Below are positions 53,022 through 61,613 of a DNA stretch of 64,000 nt, piece by piece. Under the pieces are notes generated by a model, which worked only from the letters and a program-made list of their open reading frames with translations, was not told where the DNA came from and made no database searches. A program made the position numbers and the translations under genes. Positions within the stretch are counted from its first letter, which is position 1; each line of letters begins with the position of its first letter. Source of the DNA: VXYK01 sp965221585 (GTDB lineage Bacteria; Actinomycetota; Acidimicrobiia; Acidimicrobiales; Aldehydirespiratoraceae). The stretch lies in assembly GCA_965221585.1 (NCBI GenBank), contig OZ244898.1, forward strand, positions 2,852,001-2,916,000. Reading direction: 5' to 3'.

Positions 53022-53263
53022 TGGTTGTCTGTCACTGCAAGGCCATCAACGCCGAGTTCCTCAGCAACCTGTTCAGTTCGCACGCGCTGACGGCAGACGA
53101 GGTGACCAAACAGTGCGGCGCCGGTTCCGACTGTGGACAATGCCTGGACTTGATCGAATGTATGCTTGCACAGCGTCAGACCAACCAAACCGATCAGATG
53201 GCGCTCACAACAGTCGGACTACCGGATCGCAGGAAATATGCAGGGTTCCCCAGAAGTAATTGA
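53021..53263 (+). CDS. bfd: Bacterioferritin-associated ferredoxin
   Basis: 80 residues. The [2Fe-2S] ligands appear as CHC near the N-terminus and CGAGSDCGQC. Bfd reduces and releases iron from bacterioferritin. The C-terminal tail is longer than usual and overlaps the bfr start by 26 bases in another frame. It sits downstream of the iron-box-like operator and directly before bfr, which confirms the pairing. Confidence 0.92.
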   Translation: MVVCHCKAINAEFLSNLFSSHALTADEVTKQCGAGSDCGQCLDLIECMLAQRQTNQTDQMALTTVGLPDRRKYAGFPRSN

Positions 53264-53708
53264 GTTCCTGAACGAGGCACTCACCGCTGAGATCACCGCC
53301 ATCAACCAGTACTTCGCGCAGGCCAAGCTCTGCGAGAACTGGGGTTGGAAGCGCTTGGCCCAGCACTTTCGCGAGGAATCCATCGACGAGATGCGCGACG
53401 CTGAGAAACTGATGGATCGCATCCTGTTGCTCGAGGGCTTGCCCAACCTGCAACGCTTGGGCAAGGTGATGGTCGGCGAGACCGTACCGGAACAATTGGA
53501 GTTCAGCCGCGCCCTGGAAGAAGACGCCGTCGACAGATACCGTCGAGGTGTCGCCCTGACGCTGGAGCACGGCGATGCCGGCAGTCGGGAGCTTCTCGAA
53601 CATCTTTTGGTTGGCGAAGAAGAGCACCTGGATTGGCTCGAGACCCAACAGCGGGTGATCGAAGACATCGGCGTCGAGCGCTACCTGCAGTCTCAACTCG
53701 ACGAGTAG
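53238..53708 (+). CDS. bfr: Bacterioferritin
   Basis: 156 residues, the normal length. Ferroxidase ligands are in TAEITAINQYF (Glu) and FREESIDEMRDAEKLMDRIL, which also holds the heme Met. The second Glu pair lies in EDAVDRYRR and LLVGEEEHLDW. ATG 53238 (MQGSPEVIEFLNEAL) is the family start; the longer frame is rejected. It stores iron as ferric mineral in a 24-mer. Overlaps bfd. Confidence 0.95.
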   Translation: MQGSPEVIEFLNEALTAEITAINQYFAQAKLCENWGWKRLAQHFREESIDEMRDAEKLMDRILLLEGLPNLQRLGKVMVGETVPEQLEFSRALEEDAVDRYRRGVALTLEHGDAGSRELLEHLLVGEEEHLDWLETQQRVIEDIGVERYLQSQLDE

Positions 53709-53827
53709 CTCCGGCTCCCGTTCACGCCCTAGGCATCTGGGGGCGCTGGTCGAAACTCTCAAGCCTCAGCTGTGGCCAAACCGGTATCGCGCCTGTCGTG
53801 GATCCATGGCCCAGTTGGCTCCTCAAA

Positions 53828-53961
53828 TTGCAAAACCAGCATTGGATTCGTTGCAAAACGGACATTGGAATATTGCAAAACCTACATTAGATGCGTTGCA
53901 GATCCGGCATTAGAGCATTGCAGAACATGCACTGACATCTTGTAAAACCCGCATCAGCGGG
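53828..53961 (+). repeat. Iteron-like array: six tandem 22-23 bp repeats
   Basis: Six head-to-tail units start at 53828, 53851, 53873, 53896, 53918 and 53940 (spacings 23, 22, 23, 22, 22). Each begins TTGCAAAAC or a close variant, followed by three variable bases, CATTRGA and a short variable tail. Copies 1-3 are most alike; 4-6 are diverged. The period is about two DNA turns, so a protein would bind along one face. The array occupies most of the 305-base gap between bfr and the AAA/DUF4143 gene; 53709-53827 holds nothing else recognisable. Confidence 0.88.
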
Positions 53962-53967
53962 TAGAGT
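53940..53967 (+). promoter_or_regulatory. Putative promoter of the AAA/DUF4143 gene within repeat 6
   Basis: -35-like TTGTAA (53940-53945) and -10-like TAGAGT (53962-53967), spaced 16 bases. A 5-bp hairpin, CCCGC/GCGGG (53948-53961), lies between. This places the iteron array directly over and upstream of the promoter. Confidence 0.4.
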
Positions 53968-54013
53968 AGACGGCGGCAGGGCCCCTACACGGCCGCGACC
54001 GAGATCGGCGCCC

Positions 54014-55288
54014 ATGGAAACGTCAACGCAAACCCCCAGCTACGTAGCAAGAGTCGCCGACGGCGAACTGCGGCGTCGTCTGCGGTCGGCACCCGCCGTG
54101 CTGATCGAAGGACCGCGCGCCTGTGGGAAGACCACCACCGCACGCCAGATCGCCTCCAGCGAGATACTCCTCGAAGACGCCATGGCATCAGTCCTGGTGG
54201 CATCACCGGGGTCACTCCCGCTACTGGAAGGACCAGCACCCCGGCTCATCGACGAGTGGCATCTCGTGCCCGGCATCTGGGACATGGTCCGGCGCGAGTG
54301 CGACCGTCGAAGCCTCCCCGGCCAGTTCATTCTCACCGGGTCGGCCGATCCCCCCGCAAACCTCAAGCAGCACTCGGGGGTCGGCCGCTTGGCGCGGGTG
54401 CGGATGCAGCCGATGTCGCTGTACGAGTCGGGGTTGTCAACCGGTGCCGTGTCCTTGCAGGCTCTATTCGAGGGCGCAGAGTGCTCAGCGACGGCACCAC
54501 CGCCGGATCTGGACGAGGTGGCCGAGGCCATCTGCCGTGGCGGTTGGCCTCTCTGCCACGGGATGGACGCAGACGACGCGCAGGACTTTGTCGGCGACTA
54601 CCTGTCCGAACTGGCCCAGAGCGACATCTCCGACGTGGACAGCGTGCGGCGCGACCCGACCGCGGTCGGTCGTCTGCTGGCCTCGCTCGCCCGCAACATC
54701 TCGACCGAGGCATCCATGAGCACCCTGTCGACAGACGCAGGTGGCGACCACGCCATCGACAGCCGCACTGTCGCCTCGTACCTGTCGGCTCTGCGGCGGT
54801 TGTTCATCGTCGCAGATGTGCCGGCGTGGAGTCCTCAGCTACGGTCTCGTTCCAGGCTTCGGAGCGCGCCGAAACGCCAACTCGTCGACCCTTCTCTGGC
54901 AGCAGCATCGCTGGAGGCCGACCCCAAGGCGCTGCTTGACGACCTTGAGACGCTCGGATTCCTGTTCGAGTCGCTGTGCATACGAGACCTGCGCGTCTAC
55001 TGCCAGAGACTGCGCGCGGAACTGAGCCACTACCGCGACAACACCGGCCTGGAGGTAGACACGATCATCCGTAGACGCAACGGCGAGTGGATCGCAGTCG
55101 AGATCAAGCTCGGAGGCAGGGCCGCGATCGAAGCAGCCGCTGCCTCCCTGACCAAGCTCCGTGACGAACGGATCGACCCGGAGAGAGTCGACGAACCCCG
55201 ACGCCTGGTCGTGCTCACCGCAACCGGATTCGCATACGAGCGAACCGACGGCGTAGCTGTGGTTCCCATCACCGCCCTCGGACCGTAA
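54014..55288 (+). CDS. AAA-family ATPase with DUF4143 (nuclease-fold) C-terminus
   Basis: 424 residues. Walker A GPRACGKT (residues 33-40), Walker B RLIDEWH and sensor-like FILTGSADPP belong to the AAA_14 class. The C-terminal half is DUF4143-like: YLSALRRLFIVADVPAW then LEVDTIIRRRNGEWIAVEIKLGG (in part), which keeps the D...ExK pattern of PD-(D/E)xK nuclease folds. Function unknown for the family, although it is often linked with mobile or defence regions. It follows the iteron array and precedes the exonuclease-RecQ gene on the same strand, separated from it by a dispersed repeat. Confidence 0.88.
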   Translation: METSTQTPSYVARVADGELRRRLRSAPAVLIEGPRACGKTTTARQIASSEILLEDAMASVLVASPGSLPLLEGPAPRLIDEWHLVPGIWDMVRRECDRRSLPGQFILTGSADPPANLKQHSGVGRLARVRMQPMSLYESGLSTGAVSLQALFEGAECSATAPPPDLDEVAEAICRGGWPLCHGMDADDAQDFVGDYLSELAQSDISDVDSVRRDPTAVGRLLASLARNISTEASMSTLSTDAGGDHAIDSRTVASYLSALRRLFIVADVPAWSPQLRSRSRLRSAPKRQLVDPSLAAASLEADPKALLDDLETLGFLFESLCIRDLRVYCQRLRAELSHYRDNTGLEVDTIIRRRNGEWIAVEIKLGGRAAIEAAAASLTKLRDERIDPERVDEPRRLVVLTATGFAYERTDGVAVVPITALGP

Positions 55289-55332
55289 ACCGTCGCAAGC
55301 CGACCGGCTGAACGGCACCGTTCAGGGGTTGG

Positions 55333-55375
55333 GCAATCGGCTACCGGTATCTCGGCGAATCCCTCTGCCGGTCGC
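55333..55375 (+). repeat. Dispersed 43-nt repeat, copy 2 (with extra right part to 55439)
   Basis: Matches 52924-52966 at 38 of 43 bases. It lies in the gap between the ATPase stop (55288) and the likely helicase start (55446). A further segment, 55407-55439, weakly resembles 24179-24211, so the full element may span about 105 bases. Confidence 0.75.
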
Positions 55376-55445
55376 GGTCCGGTTCCCGTCAGCTCCGGTC
55401 CCGCTGAACCTTGGGGACGGCCCGCTGACTATTGTTTCGGGGGTT

Positions 55446-58400
55446 ATGTCAACTGGTACCTGTTCGGGTGACTCCGAAGATCGCGACGGAGAGCCAGTAG
55501 CGAGGCATCTACTGGCGGGGTTGTCCCGCTGCATCTCGATCGACCTTGAAGTCTCGAAAACGACCGAGAAGATCCATGCCCTGGCCGGAGTGCGGGCTGA
55601 CAACGGTCAGTCATTTGTCTATCGGTCAAAGGGACCGGGCTTGACCCGAGCGCTCGCTGAACTCGACGACTTTGCCGACGGAGCGGATTTCGTGCTGGGG
55701 CACAACTTCATCAACTTCGACCTGCAGCATCTGCGAGCCGCGAATCCAAACCTGCGTTTACTGGAATTGCCGGCGGTCGACACGCTCTGGCTCAACCCCT
55801 TGGCGTTCCCGAGCAACCCGTATCACAGCCTGGTCAAGCACTATCAGGATGGTCAGCTGCTCACCGGCCGAAAGAACGATCCCGAACAAGACGCCAAGAT
55901 CGCGCTGGAAGTCTTCGCCAACCAGCAGTCGATGCTACAGAAATCCGACTCACGACTGCTTGTCGCCTGGCACTGGCTCACCACCCAAGAAAGAGGCTCT
56001 GGATTTGATCTGTTCTTTGAAGGCGTGCGCGGCTCGCCGAGGCCGTCCGGCGGTGGAGCCCGCGAAGCGATCCACTCCCTGACCGACCAGAGTTGCTGCC
56101 AGACCCACGCGCGCAGAGCCATCTTTGCAGCCGACGAACACGGATGGTCATTCGCCTACGCGTTGGCCTGGCTTTCGGTGGCGGGCGGTAATTCGGTCAT
56201 GCCGCCCTGGGTGCGGCACCAGTTTCCCGGTGCCGGGATACTGGTGCAGCGCTTACGTGATCTCAAGTGCGACGACCAACAGTGCAGTTGGTGCCTAAGG
56301 AGCCACAATCCTCGCCGCGAGCTGAAACGCTTTTTCCGGTTCGACGACTTCCGAAAGGAACCATCCCACAAAGACGGTCGTCCTCTACAGGAGAAGATTG
56401 TGGAAGCGGCGATGGCAGGCGAGCATGTCCTCGGGATTCTGCCGACCGGTACCGGCAAATCACTGTGTTACCAGATACCAGCGCTGTCGCGTTACGAGAA
56501 GACCGGAGCGGTGACGGTAGTGGTATCGCCGTTGGTAGCCCTGATGGCCGACCAGGTCACCGGACTCGAGGCTCGGCGCATCACCTCCTGCATCACCGTC
56601 AACGGCATGCTGTCGATGCCCGAACGGTCCCAGGCGCTGGAGAAACTGAGGCTGGGCGACAGCGCAATCGTGCTGATCTCGCCGGAGCAGCTTCGCAGCG
56701 TCTCCTTCCGGCGTGCCCTTGACCAGCGCGAGATCGGTGCTTGGGTGCTCGACGAGGCCCACTGCCTATCGAAATGGGGCCATGACTTCCGGCCCGACTA
56801 CCGCTACGTGGGGCGCTACATACGTGAACGCGCAGAAAACGGTTCGATCCCGCCGGTGCTGTGTTTGACTGCGACCGCCAAACCCGGAGTCAAAGAAGAG
56901 ATCGTCGAGTACTTCAACGACAACCTCGGCATCGAGATGAGAGTGTTCGACGGCGGCAGCGAGCGCACCAACCTCAAGTTCGTCGTGGAGGAGACAACAA
57001 GTCCCACCAAGTTCCACGACATCCACATGATCTTGGCAGAGCATCTGCCAGCGGGAAGCGAAGGCGGCGCAATCGTCTACTGCGCCACCCGACGTCAGAC
57101 CGAGGACGTGGCGGACTTCCTCACTGAACAGGGATTCTCTGCCGACCGCTTCCACGCCGGGCTGAAACCGGAGGAGAAGAAGACCATTCAGCGCAACTTC
57201 ATCGAAGGTGACCTGAAAGCGATCGCGGCCACCAATGCCTTCGGAATGGGCATCGACAAACCCGACGTACGCCTAGTGATTCATGCCGACATCCCATCGT
57301 CTCTGGAGAACTACCTACAGGAGGCGGGACGGGCAGGGCGTGACCAGAAACAAGCCCACTGCGTGCTGCTCTACACCAGAGACGACGTGGAGCGACAGTT
57401 CGGCATGTCTGCGCGGGGACGGTTGACACGACGCGAGATTCATGCGGTGTTGATGGCTTTGCGCCGACTCGGCAGGCGCAATAAGAGCGACGAAGTCGTA
57501 GCCACCGTAGGAGAGATCCTGCTCAAGGACGAAGACAACGACTTCCGAAAGGATTCCACCACAGACGACACACGAGGTCGCACGGCGGTGGCATGGCTCG
57601 AGGAATCAGACCTGCTCAAACGCGACGAGAACCATGTACGAATCTTCCCGTCGTCGTTGCGGGTTAACACGGTTGAAGAGGCGAGGGAGAAACTGAAAGC
57701 AAGAACGATCTCGGATCATGGGCGCGATCGGCTGCTGACCATCGTGCAGATGCTGATCGAAGCCGACCCTGACGAGGGCATCTCCACCGATGTTCTCATG
57801 GAGGCGGCGGGTCTCAGCTCTGAGCACGTACGGGGTGCTCTGTATGACTTGGAGAAATGCGGCATCGCCAACAACGACACCGTGCTCACTGCGTTCGTCC
57901 ATGTGGGTGTTCCCAATAGTTCCAAAAAACGATTTGAGCACGCGGCCGGGGCTGAAGAGCAGCTGTTGGGCCTGATGCAGGAGATGGCTCCCGACATGGG
58001 ACGCGGCGACCATGCTCCCCTCAACCTGCGCGTTGCCAGCCAGCGAATCAAAGACGCTGGCCATGACCATTTCCGGCCCGTGTACATGGTCCGCCTTCTA
58101 CAAGGGATCGCCGGCGACGGCCGCGGTCAAGGCACCGGGGGCGGGAGCATAAAAGTCCAGAAACTCGACGCCGACAGTGTTCGAGTGACCCTGAGGCGCG
58201 AGTGGCACGCGCTGCTGAAGATCGCTCAGCGTCGGCGAGCCGGTGCTTCCCGTCTGCTCGATCACCTGATTTCGTGCCTACGAACGGGCCAACGCGGCTC
58301 CGACCTACTGGCTGAGACCACGTTGGGGGAACTGACCAAGGCAGTCGAGAACGACCTGACACTGGAAGCCGAAGGGATCAAGGACTATCGCAAACTCGTG

Positions 58401-58595
58401 GACCGGTCGTTGGTGTGGTTGCACGAACAAGAGATCATCAGGCTCAACAGGGGCCTTACTGTGTTTCGCCCGGCGATGACTATCCACCTGTCCAACGAAC
58501 GACGCGGCTACCGGAAATCCGACTTCCAATCCTTGCAGATCCACTACGACGAAACGGTTCGCCAAATCCATGTGATGGCCGAATACGCCCAATAG
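55446..58595 (+). CDS. Fused DEDD 3'-5' exonuclease and RecQ-type helicase
   Basis: 1049 residues from ATG 55446; an earlier in-frame start at 55329 would translate a dispersed repeat and is rejected. The N-terminal exonuclease has Asp33/Glu35 (SIDLEVS), Asp92 (GHNFINFD) and Asp149 (KNDPEQDA), with Asn at the position of the usual DEDDh His. A Cys cluster at 275, 280 and 283 may bind zinc. The RecQ core has Walker A at 333-339 (PTGTGKS), DEAH at 436-439 and motif VI QEAGRAGRDQ. Further helical or winged regions follow. The layout recalls WRN (exonuclease plus RecQ). The end ...HVMAEYAQ looks abrupt and overlaps a truncated convergent gene by 52 bases, so the C-terminus may be lost. Confidence 0.88.
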   Translation: MSTGTCSGDSEDRDGEPVARHLLAGLSRCISIDLEVSKTTEKIHALAGVRADNGQSFVYRSKGPGLTRALAELDDFADGADFVLGHNFINFDLQHLRAANPNLRLLELPAVDTLWLNPLAFPSNPYHSLVKHYQDGQLLTGRKNDPEQDAKIALEVFANQQSMLQKSDSRLLVAWHWLTTQERGSGFDLFFEGVRGSPRPSGGGAREAIHSLTDQSCCQTHARRAIFAADEHGWSFAYALAWLSVAGGNSVMPPWVRHQFPGAGILVQRLRDLKCDDQQCSWCLRSHNPRRELKRFFRFDDFRKEPSHKDGRPLQEKIVEAAMAGEHVLGILPTGTGKSLCYQIPALSRYEKTGAVTVVVSPLVALMADQVTGLEARRITSCITVNGMLSMPERSQALEKLRLGDSAIVLISPEQLRSVSFRRALDQREIGAWVLDEAHCLSKWGHDFRPDYRYVGRYIRERAENGSIPPVLCLTATAKPGVKEEIVEYFNDNLGIEMRVFDGGSERTNLKFVVEETTSPTKFHDIHMILAEHLPAGSEGGAIVYCATRRQTEDVADFLTEQGFSADRFHAGLKPEEKKTIQRNFIEGDLKAIAATNAFGMGIDKPDVRLVIHADIPSSLENYLQEAGRAGRDQKQAHCVLLYTRDDVERQFGMSARGRLTRREIHAVLMALRRLGRRNKSDEVVATVGEILLKDEDNDFRKDSTTDDTRGRTAVAWLEESDLLKRDENHVRIFPSSLRVNTVEEAREKLKARTISDHGRDRLLTIVQMLIEADPDEGISTDVLMEAAGLSSEHVRGALYDLEKCGIANNDTVLTAFVHVGVPNSSKKRFEHAAGAEEQLLGLMQEMAPDMGRGDHAPLNLRVASQRIKDAGHDHFRPVYMVRLLQGIAGDGRGQGTGGGSIKVQKLDADSVRVTLRREWHALLKIAQRRRAGASRLLDHLISCLRTGQRGSDLLAETTLGELTKAVENDLTLEAEGIKDYRKLVDRSLVWLHEQEIIRLNRGLTVFRPAMTIHLSNERRGYRKSDFQSLQIHYDETVRQIHVMAEYAQ

Positions 58596-59662
58596 ACCAG
58601 ACCGGCCTCCCCGGTCGGCAGCTCGTTGCCCTCCTCGTCGCAGATGTGGGGGATGCCGAGTGCGGCTTTGCCAACCGACCCCTTGTGCTCGAGCCATTCG
58701 TCGCTGGTGATGAAGCAGAACCCGTTGCCCTCGGTGCCTGCGTAGTACTCGTTGATGATCGGTCCCCACCATTCGATCATCTGTTCCTTCACCGGAATCG
58801 GGCAGGGCGCGGCTGCGTGGATGGCCATCTTCAGCGACGACAGATCGTAAGCCGTGCGAACCTCTTGCGGGAGCTTGAGCATGCGCACGAACATGGTCGG
58901 CACAAGCTGTGTGTCGCTGACCGAGTATTGCTCGACGTACTCCAGGAACTTGGCGGCGTCGAACTTCTCCATCACCACAACCGTGGAGCCGAGCTCGTGT
59001 GCTCCCGCGCACCACTGCAAGGGTGCCGAGTGGTAGAGCGGCGCCGGCGAGAGATACACCGAGTTCTCGTCCATGCCCAGCAGATAGCGCATCAGCATGG
59101 TCAAGCTTCCGCGTTCCGGGTCGTCGATCTGCAGGCCGCTGAGTCCGCGCCGGACGCCTTTAGGTTGGCCGGTCGTGCCCGAGGAGTAGAGCATCACATC
59201 GCCGGCCGGCTGGTCCGCGAGCGGTTCGGTCGGCATAGCCGCGACCGCTTCTTCGTAAGGCTCGAAACCGTCGATGGTGGCGTCCATCATCAAACGCTTC
59301 CGGCATCGAGGAATCAGGTCAGCCATCGCGGCGGCGGTGTCGGCCATCGCGGCGGTGGTGACGAGCACGCTCGATCCGCTGTCGTTGACTATGTAGGCGG
59401 CTTCGTCAGGCGACAGGAACCGGTTGATGGCGGTGATGTAGAGCCCCGAACGCAACGCTGCCCAGTAAACCTCGAAGTAGCGCGGGTGGTTCTCGGCAAG
59501 GATCGCTATGTGATCACCGGTGCGGAGCCCTTCGGCGTGGAGCCAATGGGCCAGTTGGTTCGAGTTCTCGTCGAGTTGCCGGTAGCTGACGGTCTCACCG
59601 GAGCCGGCCATGACGATTGCGGGTTTGTCGGGAGTCGTCGTTGCATGGTGGCCGGGGTACAT
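58544..59662 (-). pseudogene. Truncated AMP-dependent acyl-CoA ligase
   Basis: 372 codons open. The N-terminal domain is good: MLYSSGTTGQPKGV and YYAGTEGNGF are the A3 and A5 regions. Homology stops at TGEAGLVYW (about residue 358, near base 58589). The last 14 residues are unrelated, and the hinge Asp region and the C-terminal Lys domain are absent, where relatives have about 150 more residues. The break coincides with the RecQ stop codon on the other strand. Probably non-functional. ATG 59662 begins at MYPGHHATTTPDKPAIV, a normal ligase start. Confidence 0.85.
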
Positions 59663-59840
59663 GGATCCTCAGTCGGGTTTCGGAACCGAGCCCGACGGCG
59701 CGGTCGCAGTCAGGGTTTCACGGTCAGTATGAAACAGCCACCCCCAGTCCGCCAACTCAACCCACCCCACTAGGGCACACCTGTTCGTTGCGTCAAGCAC
59801 ATTGACCAGAGGAGCGATGACCGCTACGGTTCGTCGACTA

Positions 59841-59865
59841 CCCCTGTTGCTTCGATAACCAGGGG
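59841..59865 (+). terminator. Hairpin followed by T-rich run
   Basis: CCCCTG (59841-59846) pairs with CAGGGG (59860-59865), plus two inner A-T pairs around a bulge and a short loop; tttcagtcttctt follows. It resembles a weak intrinsic terminator on the + strand. It lies in the 358-base gap 59663-60020, which otherwise holds only the HicB-gene promoter region. Confidence 0.45.
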
Positions 59866-59934
59866 TTTCAGTCTTCTTGGCGGACACTTCCCCCTGAACT
59901 CCGCTTATCGAGTCTATTCCCATTGACTTGATAA

Positions 59935-59950
59935 GTCCATCAGGATGGAC
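59935..59950. promoter_or_regulatory. Operator-like inverted repeat before the HicB-like gene
   Basis: GTCCATC-AG-GATGGAC, perfect seven-base arms, directly after a TTGACT -35-like box (59923-59928) and about 70 bases before the HicB-like start. Position fits autorepression. Confidence 0.5.
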
Positions 59951-60020
59951 TAGCAATGACCAAGCGGTATCTCATTTGCCGCGCGGAGCATCATCAAAAG
60001 GGTCGAGGAGGTGACTAGAG

Positions 60021-60410
60021 ATGAGCAGTGAACGAACCTACCGGGTAGAGGCGGTCAGGTCCGGCGACTGGTGGGCCATTACCGTGCCAGAACTCAGCGG
60101 ACTGTTCTCTCAGGCGAAGCGTCTTGATCAAGTCGAATCCCAGGCACGCGAGGCGATAGCGATGATGCTCGACATCGACAAAACCGCAGTCGGGGATCTT
60201 GAAATACACGTCACGCCCCCAGGAACAGCGACGGATCTGCTCGAAACCTTGAAAGTGACAATGGCCGAGGCTGCCGAAGCCGAAGGGAAAGCTGCCCGAT
60301 TACGTCACGAGGCGGCCCTTGCGCTCCGAGCCGAAGGCCTGCCACTGCGCGACGTTGGACGACTAATCGGAGTTTCCCACCAACGCGTCCACCAACTCCT
60401 GTCCAGCTAG
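60021..60410 (+). CDS. HicB-like antitoxin/regulator with C-terminal HTH (orphan)
   Basis: 129 residues. The N-terminal HicB partial RNase-H-like fold reads YRVEAVRSGDWWAITVPELSG (given in part), then SQAKRLDQVESQAREAIAMML. The C-terminus has an HTH-like LPLRDVGRLIGVSHQRVHQLL. No HicA toxin gene is on either side, so it is an orphan as often seen in actinobacteria. A strong gaggaggtga site precedes ATG 60021. The stop overlaps the convergent acetyltransferase by four bases. Confidence 0.85.
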   Translation: MSSERTYRVEAVRSGDWWAITVPELSGLFSQAKRLDQVESQAREAIAMMLDIDKTAVGDLEIHVTPPGTATDLLETLKVTMAEAAEAEGKAARLRHEAALALRAEGLPLRDVGRLIGVSHQRVHQLLSS

Positions 60411-60937
60411 GTAGGCAGACGGCTCCACATCACGACGTCGGGTTGCTCGTTCTTGACGGGTTCCCACGCTCGCAGGATTCCCTCGCGCTGATAGCCACAC
60501 CGTTGAGCCACACGCTCGGACCTCGGGTTGTCGAGATGGGTCACTAGATGCACTCGGGCCAAGTCGTGCTCGGCGAAGCCCCAATCGGTTACCAGGTTCA
60601 GCGATTCGGTGGCGATGCCCCGTCCCCGAACTCGCTGATCGAGCCAGTAGAACGTCACAGCACGACGGAACTCCGCCTCCAACTGAAGGCCAACCTGACC
60701 GACGCAACGATCAGACGGAGGCAAAGTGATCGCGAACGCATACAACCCGCGGTCCCACCACTCAAGCCGCTGCTCGACCCAGACGCGGGCCTGAGCGTGC
60801 GTCAATTGCTCGGGCATCATCGTAAACCGTGGGATGTCTGGGTCCTTGCAGGAGTCGGCGATGTCGGCAGCGTCATCAACGCGGAAAGGCCGCAAGCGGA
60901 CCTGCTCACCGTGCAAGGCGGTGAATGGAACAGGCAC
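60407..60937 (-). CDS. GNAT-family N-acetyltransferase (RimJ/RimL-like)
   Basis: 176 residues. N-terminal LHGEQVRLRPFRVDDAADI; acetyl-CoA loop QRVRGRGIATESLNLV; closing region NPRSERVAQRCGYQREGIL. It resembles RimJ/RimL or small-molecule acetyltransferases; substrate unknown. Convergent with the HicB-like gene; the P-loop kinase gene lies 27 bases upstream on the same strand. Confidence 0.9.
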   Translation of the reverse strand: MPVPFTALHGEQVRLRPFRVDDAADIADSCKDPDIPRFTMMPEQLTHAQARVWVEQRLEWWDRGLYAFAITLPPSDRCVGQVGLQLEAEFRRAVTFYWLDQRVRGRGIATESLNLVTDWGFAEHDLARVHLVTHLDNPRSERVAQRCGYQREGILRAWEPVKNEQPDVVMWSRLPT

Positions 60938-60964
60938 ACTTCCAAGATACTCCTGTTCCGAGCG

Positions 60965-61561
60965 TCACGATTGATCAGGGACATGACGATAGAGACCGGT
61001 GAGCCAGGTTTTGACCTCGCTGCGGGTCTTGAGCCACAAGACTGGCAGGGTGGGTTGCTGCTCGATGAGGTCGCGGGTCAACGCCTCGTAGTCCGGGTAG
61101 GTCCGCCATGCCCAACGGATGATGTGGTCCCGGTCCGTGAAGAACTTGTGAAGCGGCGGTTCCCAACAGCCGTTCCAGAGTTCGGTGCGAAGCAGCATCC
61201 TCCTGATCGTGCGACGGACCACACGCGTCACGGTCAACCAACGGGGCAAGTCGAGAAACACAAGCAGGTCGGCACGTGCGGCGAGCGTTGGCCGCGCCAC
61301 CGTGTACTGCCATTCCGTCACCCAACGCTCCGAGGCGACAAGTTCCGCCACATCGTCTTCAAACGAAGGCCGAGGCACCCAACCAGGACCGTGATACAGC
61401 GAGTCCAGCTCCACATACGGGAACCCCAGCTTCGCTGCAACAGCCTCAGCAACCGTCGACTTTCCGGCACCGCACGCCCCCGCTACGACCACACGGTTCA
61501 AAGGCTCAGGCAACGGATCATTCGGTCCCAGTAGTGCCACCCATAGAGCGTACGAAACCAC
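60965..61561 (-). CDS. P-loop adenylate-kinase-like (topology modulation/FlaR-like) protein
   Basis: 198 residues. P-loop GACGAGKST close to the N-terminus, then FPYVELDSLYHGPGW and LLVFLDLPRWLTVTRVVRRT, the pattern of small uncharacterised NMP-kinase-like proteins. The true start may be nearer the P-loop (TTG/GTG codons around 61500), since the first ~20 residues are not family-like. Possible phosphate transfer on nucleotides or a small molecule; not assigned. Confidence 0.8.
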   Translation of the reverse strand: MVSYALWVALLGPNDPLPEPLNRVVVAGACGAGKSTVAEAVAAKLGFPYVELDSLYHGPGWVPRPSFEDDVAELVASERWVTEWQYTVARPTLAARADLLVFLDLPRWLTVTRVVRRTIRRMLLRTELWNGCWEPPLHKFFTDRDHIIRWAWRTYPDYEALTRDLIEQQPTLPVLWLKTRSEVKTWLTGLYRHVPDQS

Positions 61562-61613
61562 AGCTCAAAACTGTGATCCTCGCGAGACACCACCGAGCAG
61601 TAGGTTGAGGGGC

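Noticed and set aside
53828..53961. Possible CRISPR array
   Set aside because: Units are 22-23 bp in direct tandem without unique 30-40 bp spacers, so it is an iteron-like array rather than CRISPR; no cas genes are near.
55329..55445. Upstream in-frame start for the exonuclease-helicase
   Set aside because: It would translate the dispersed 43-nt repeat as protein; the ATG at 55446 gives a natural start before the exonuclease domain.
58544..59662. Complete acyl-CoA ligase
   Set aside because: The C-terminal domain is missing and the tail is unrelated, so it is recorded as a truncated pseudogene.
60021..60410. Active HicAB toxin-antitoxin pair
   Set aside because: No hicA toxin gene is present on either side, so only an orphan HicB-like protein is called.
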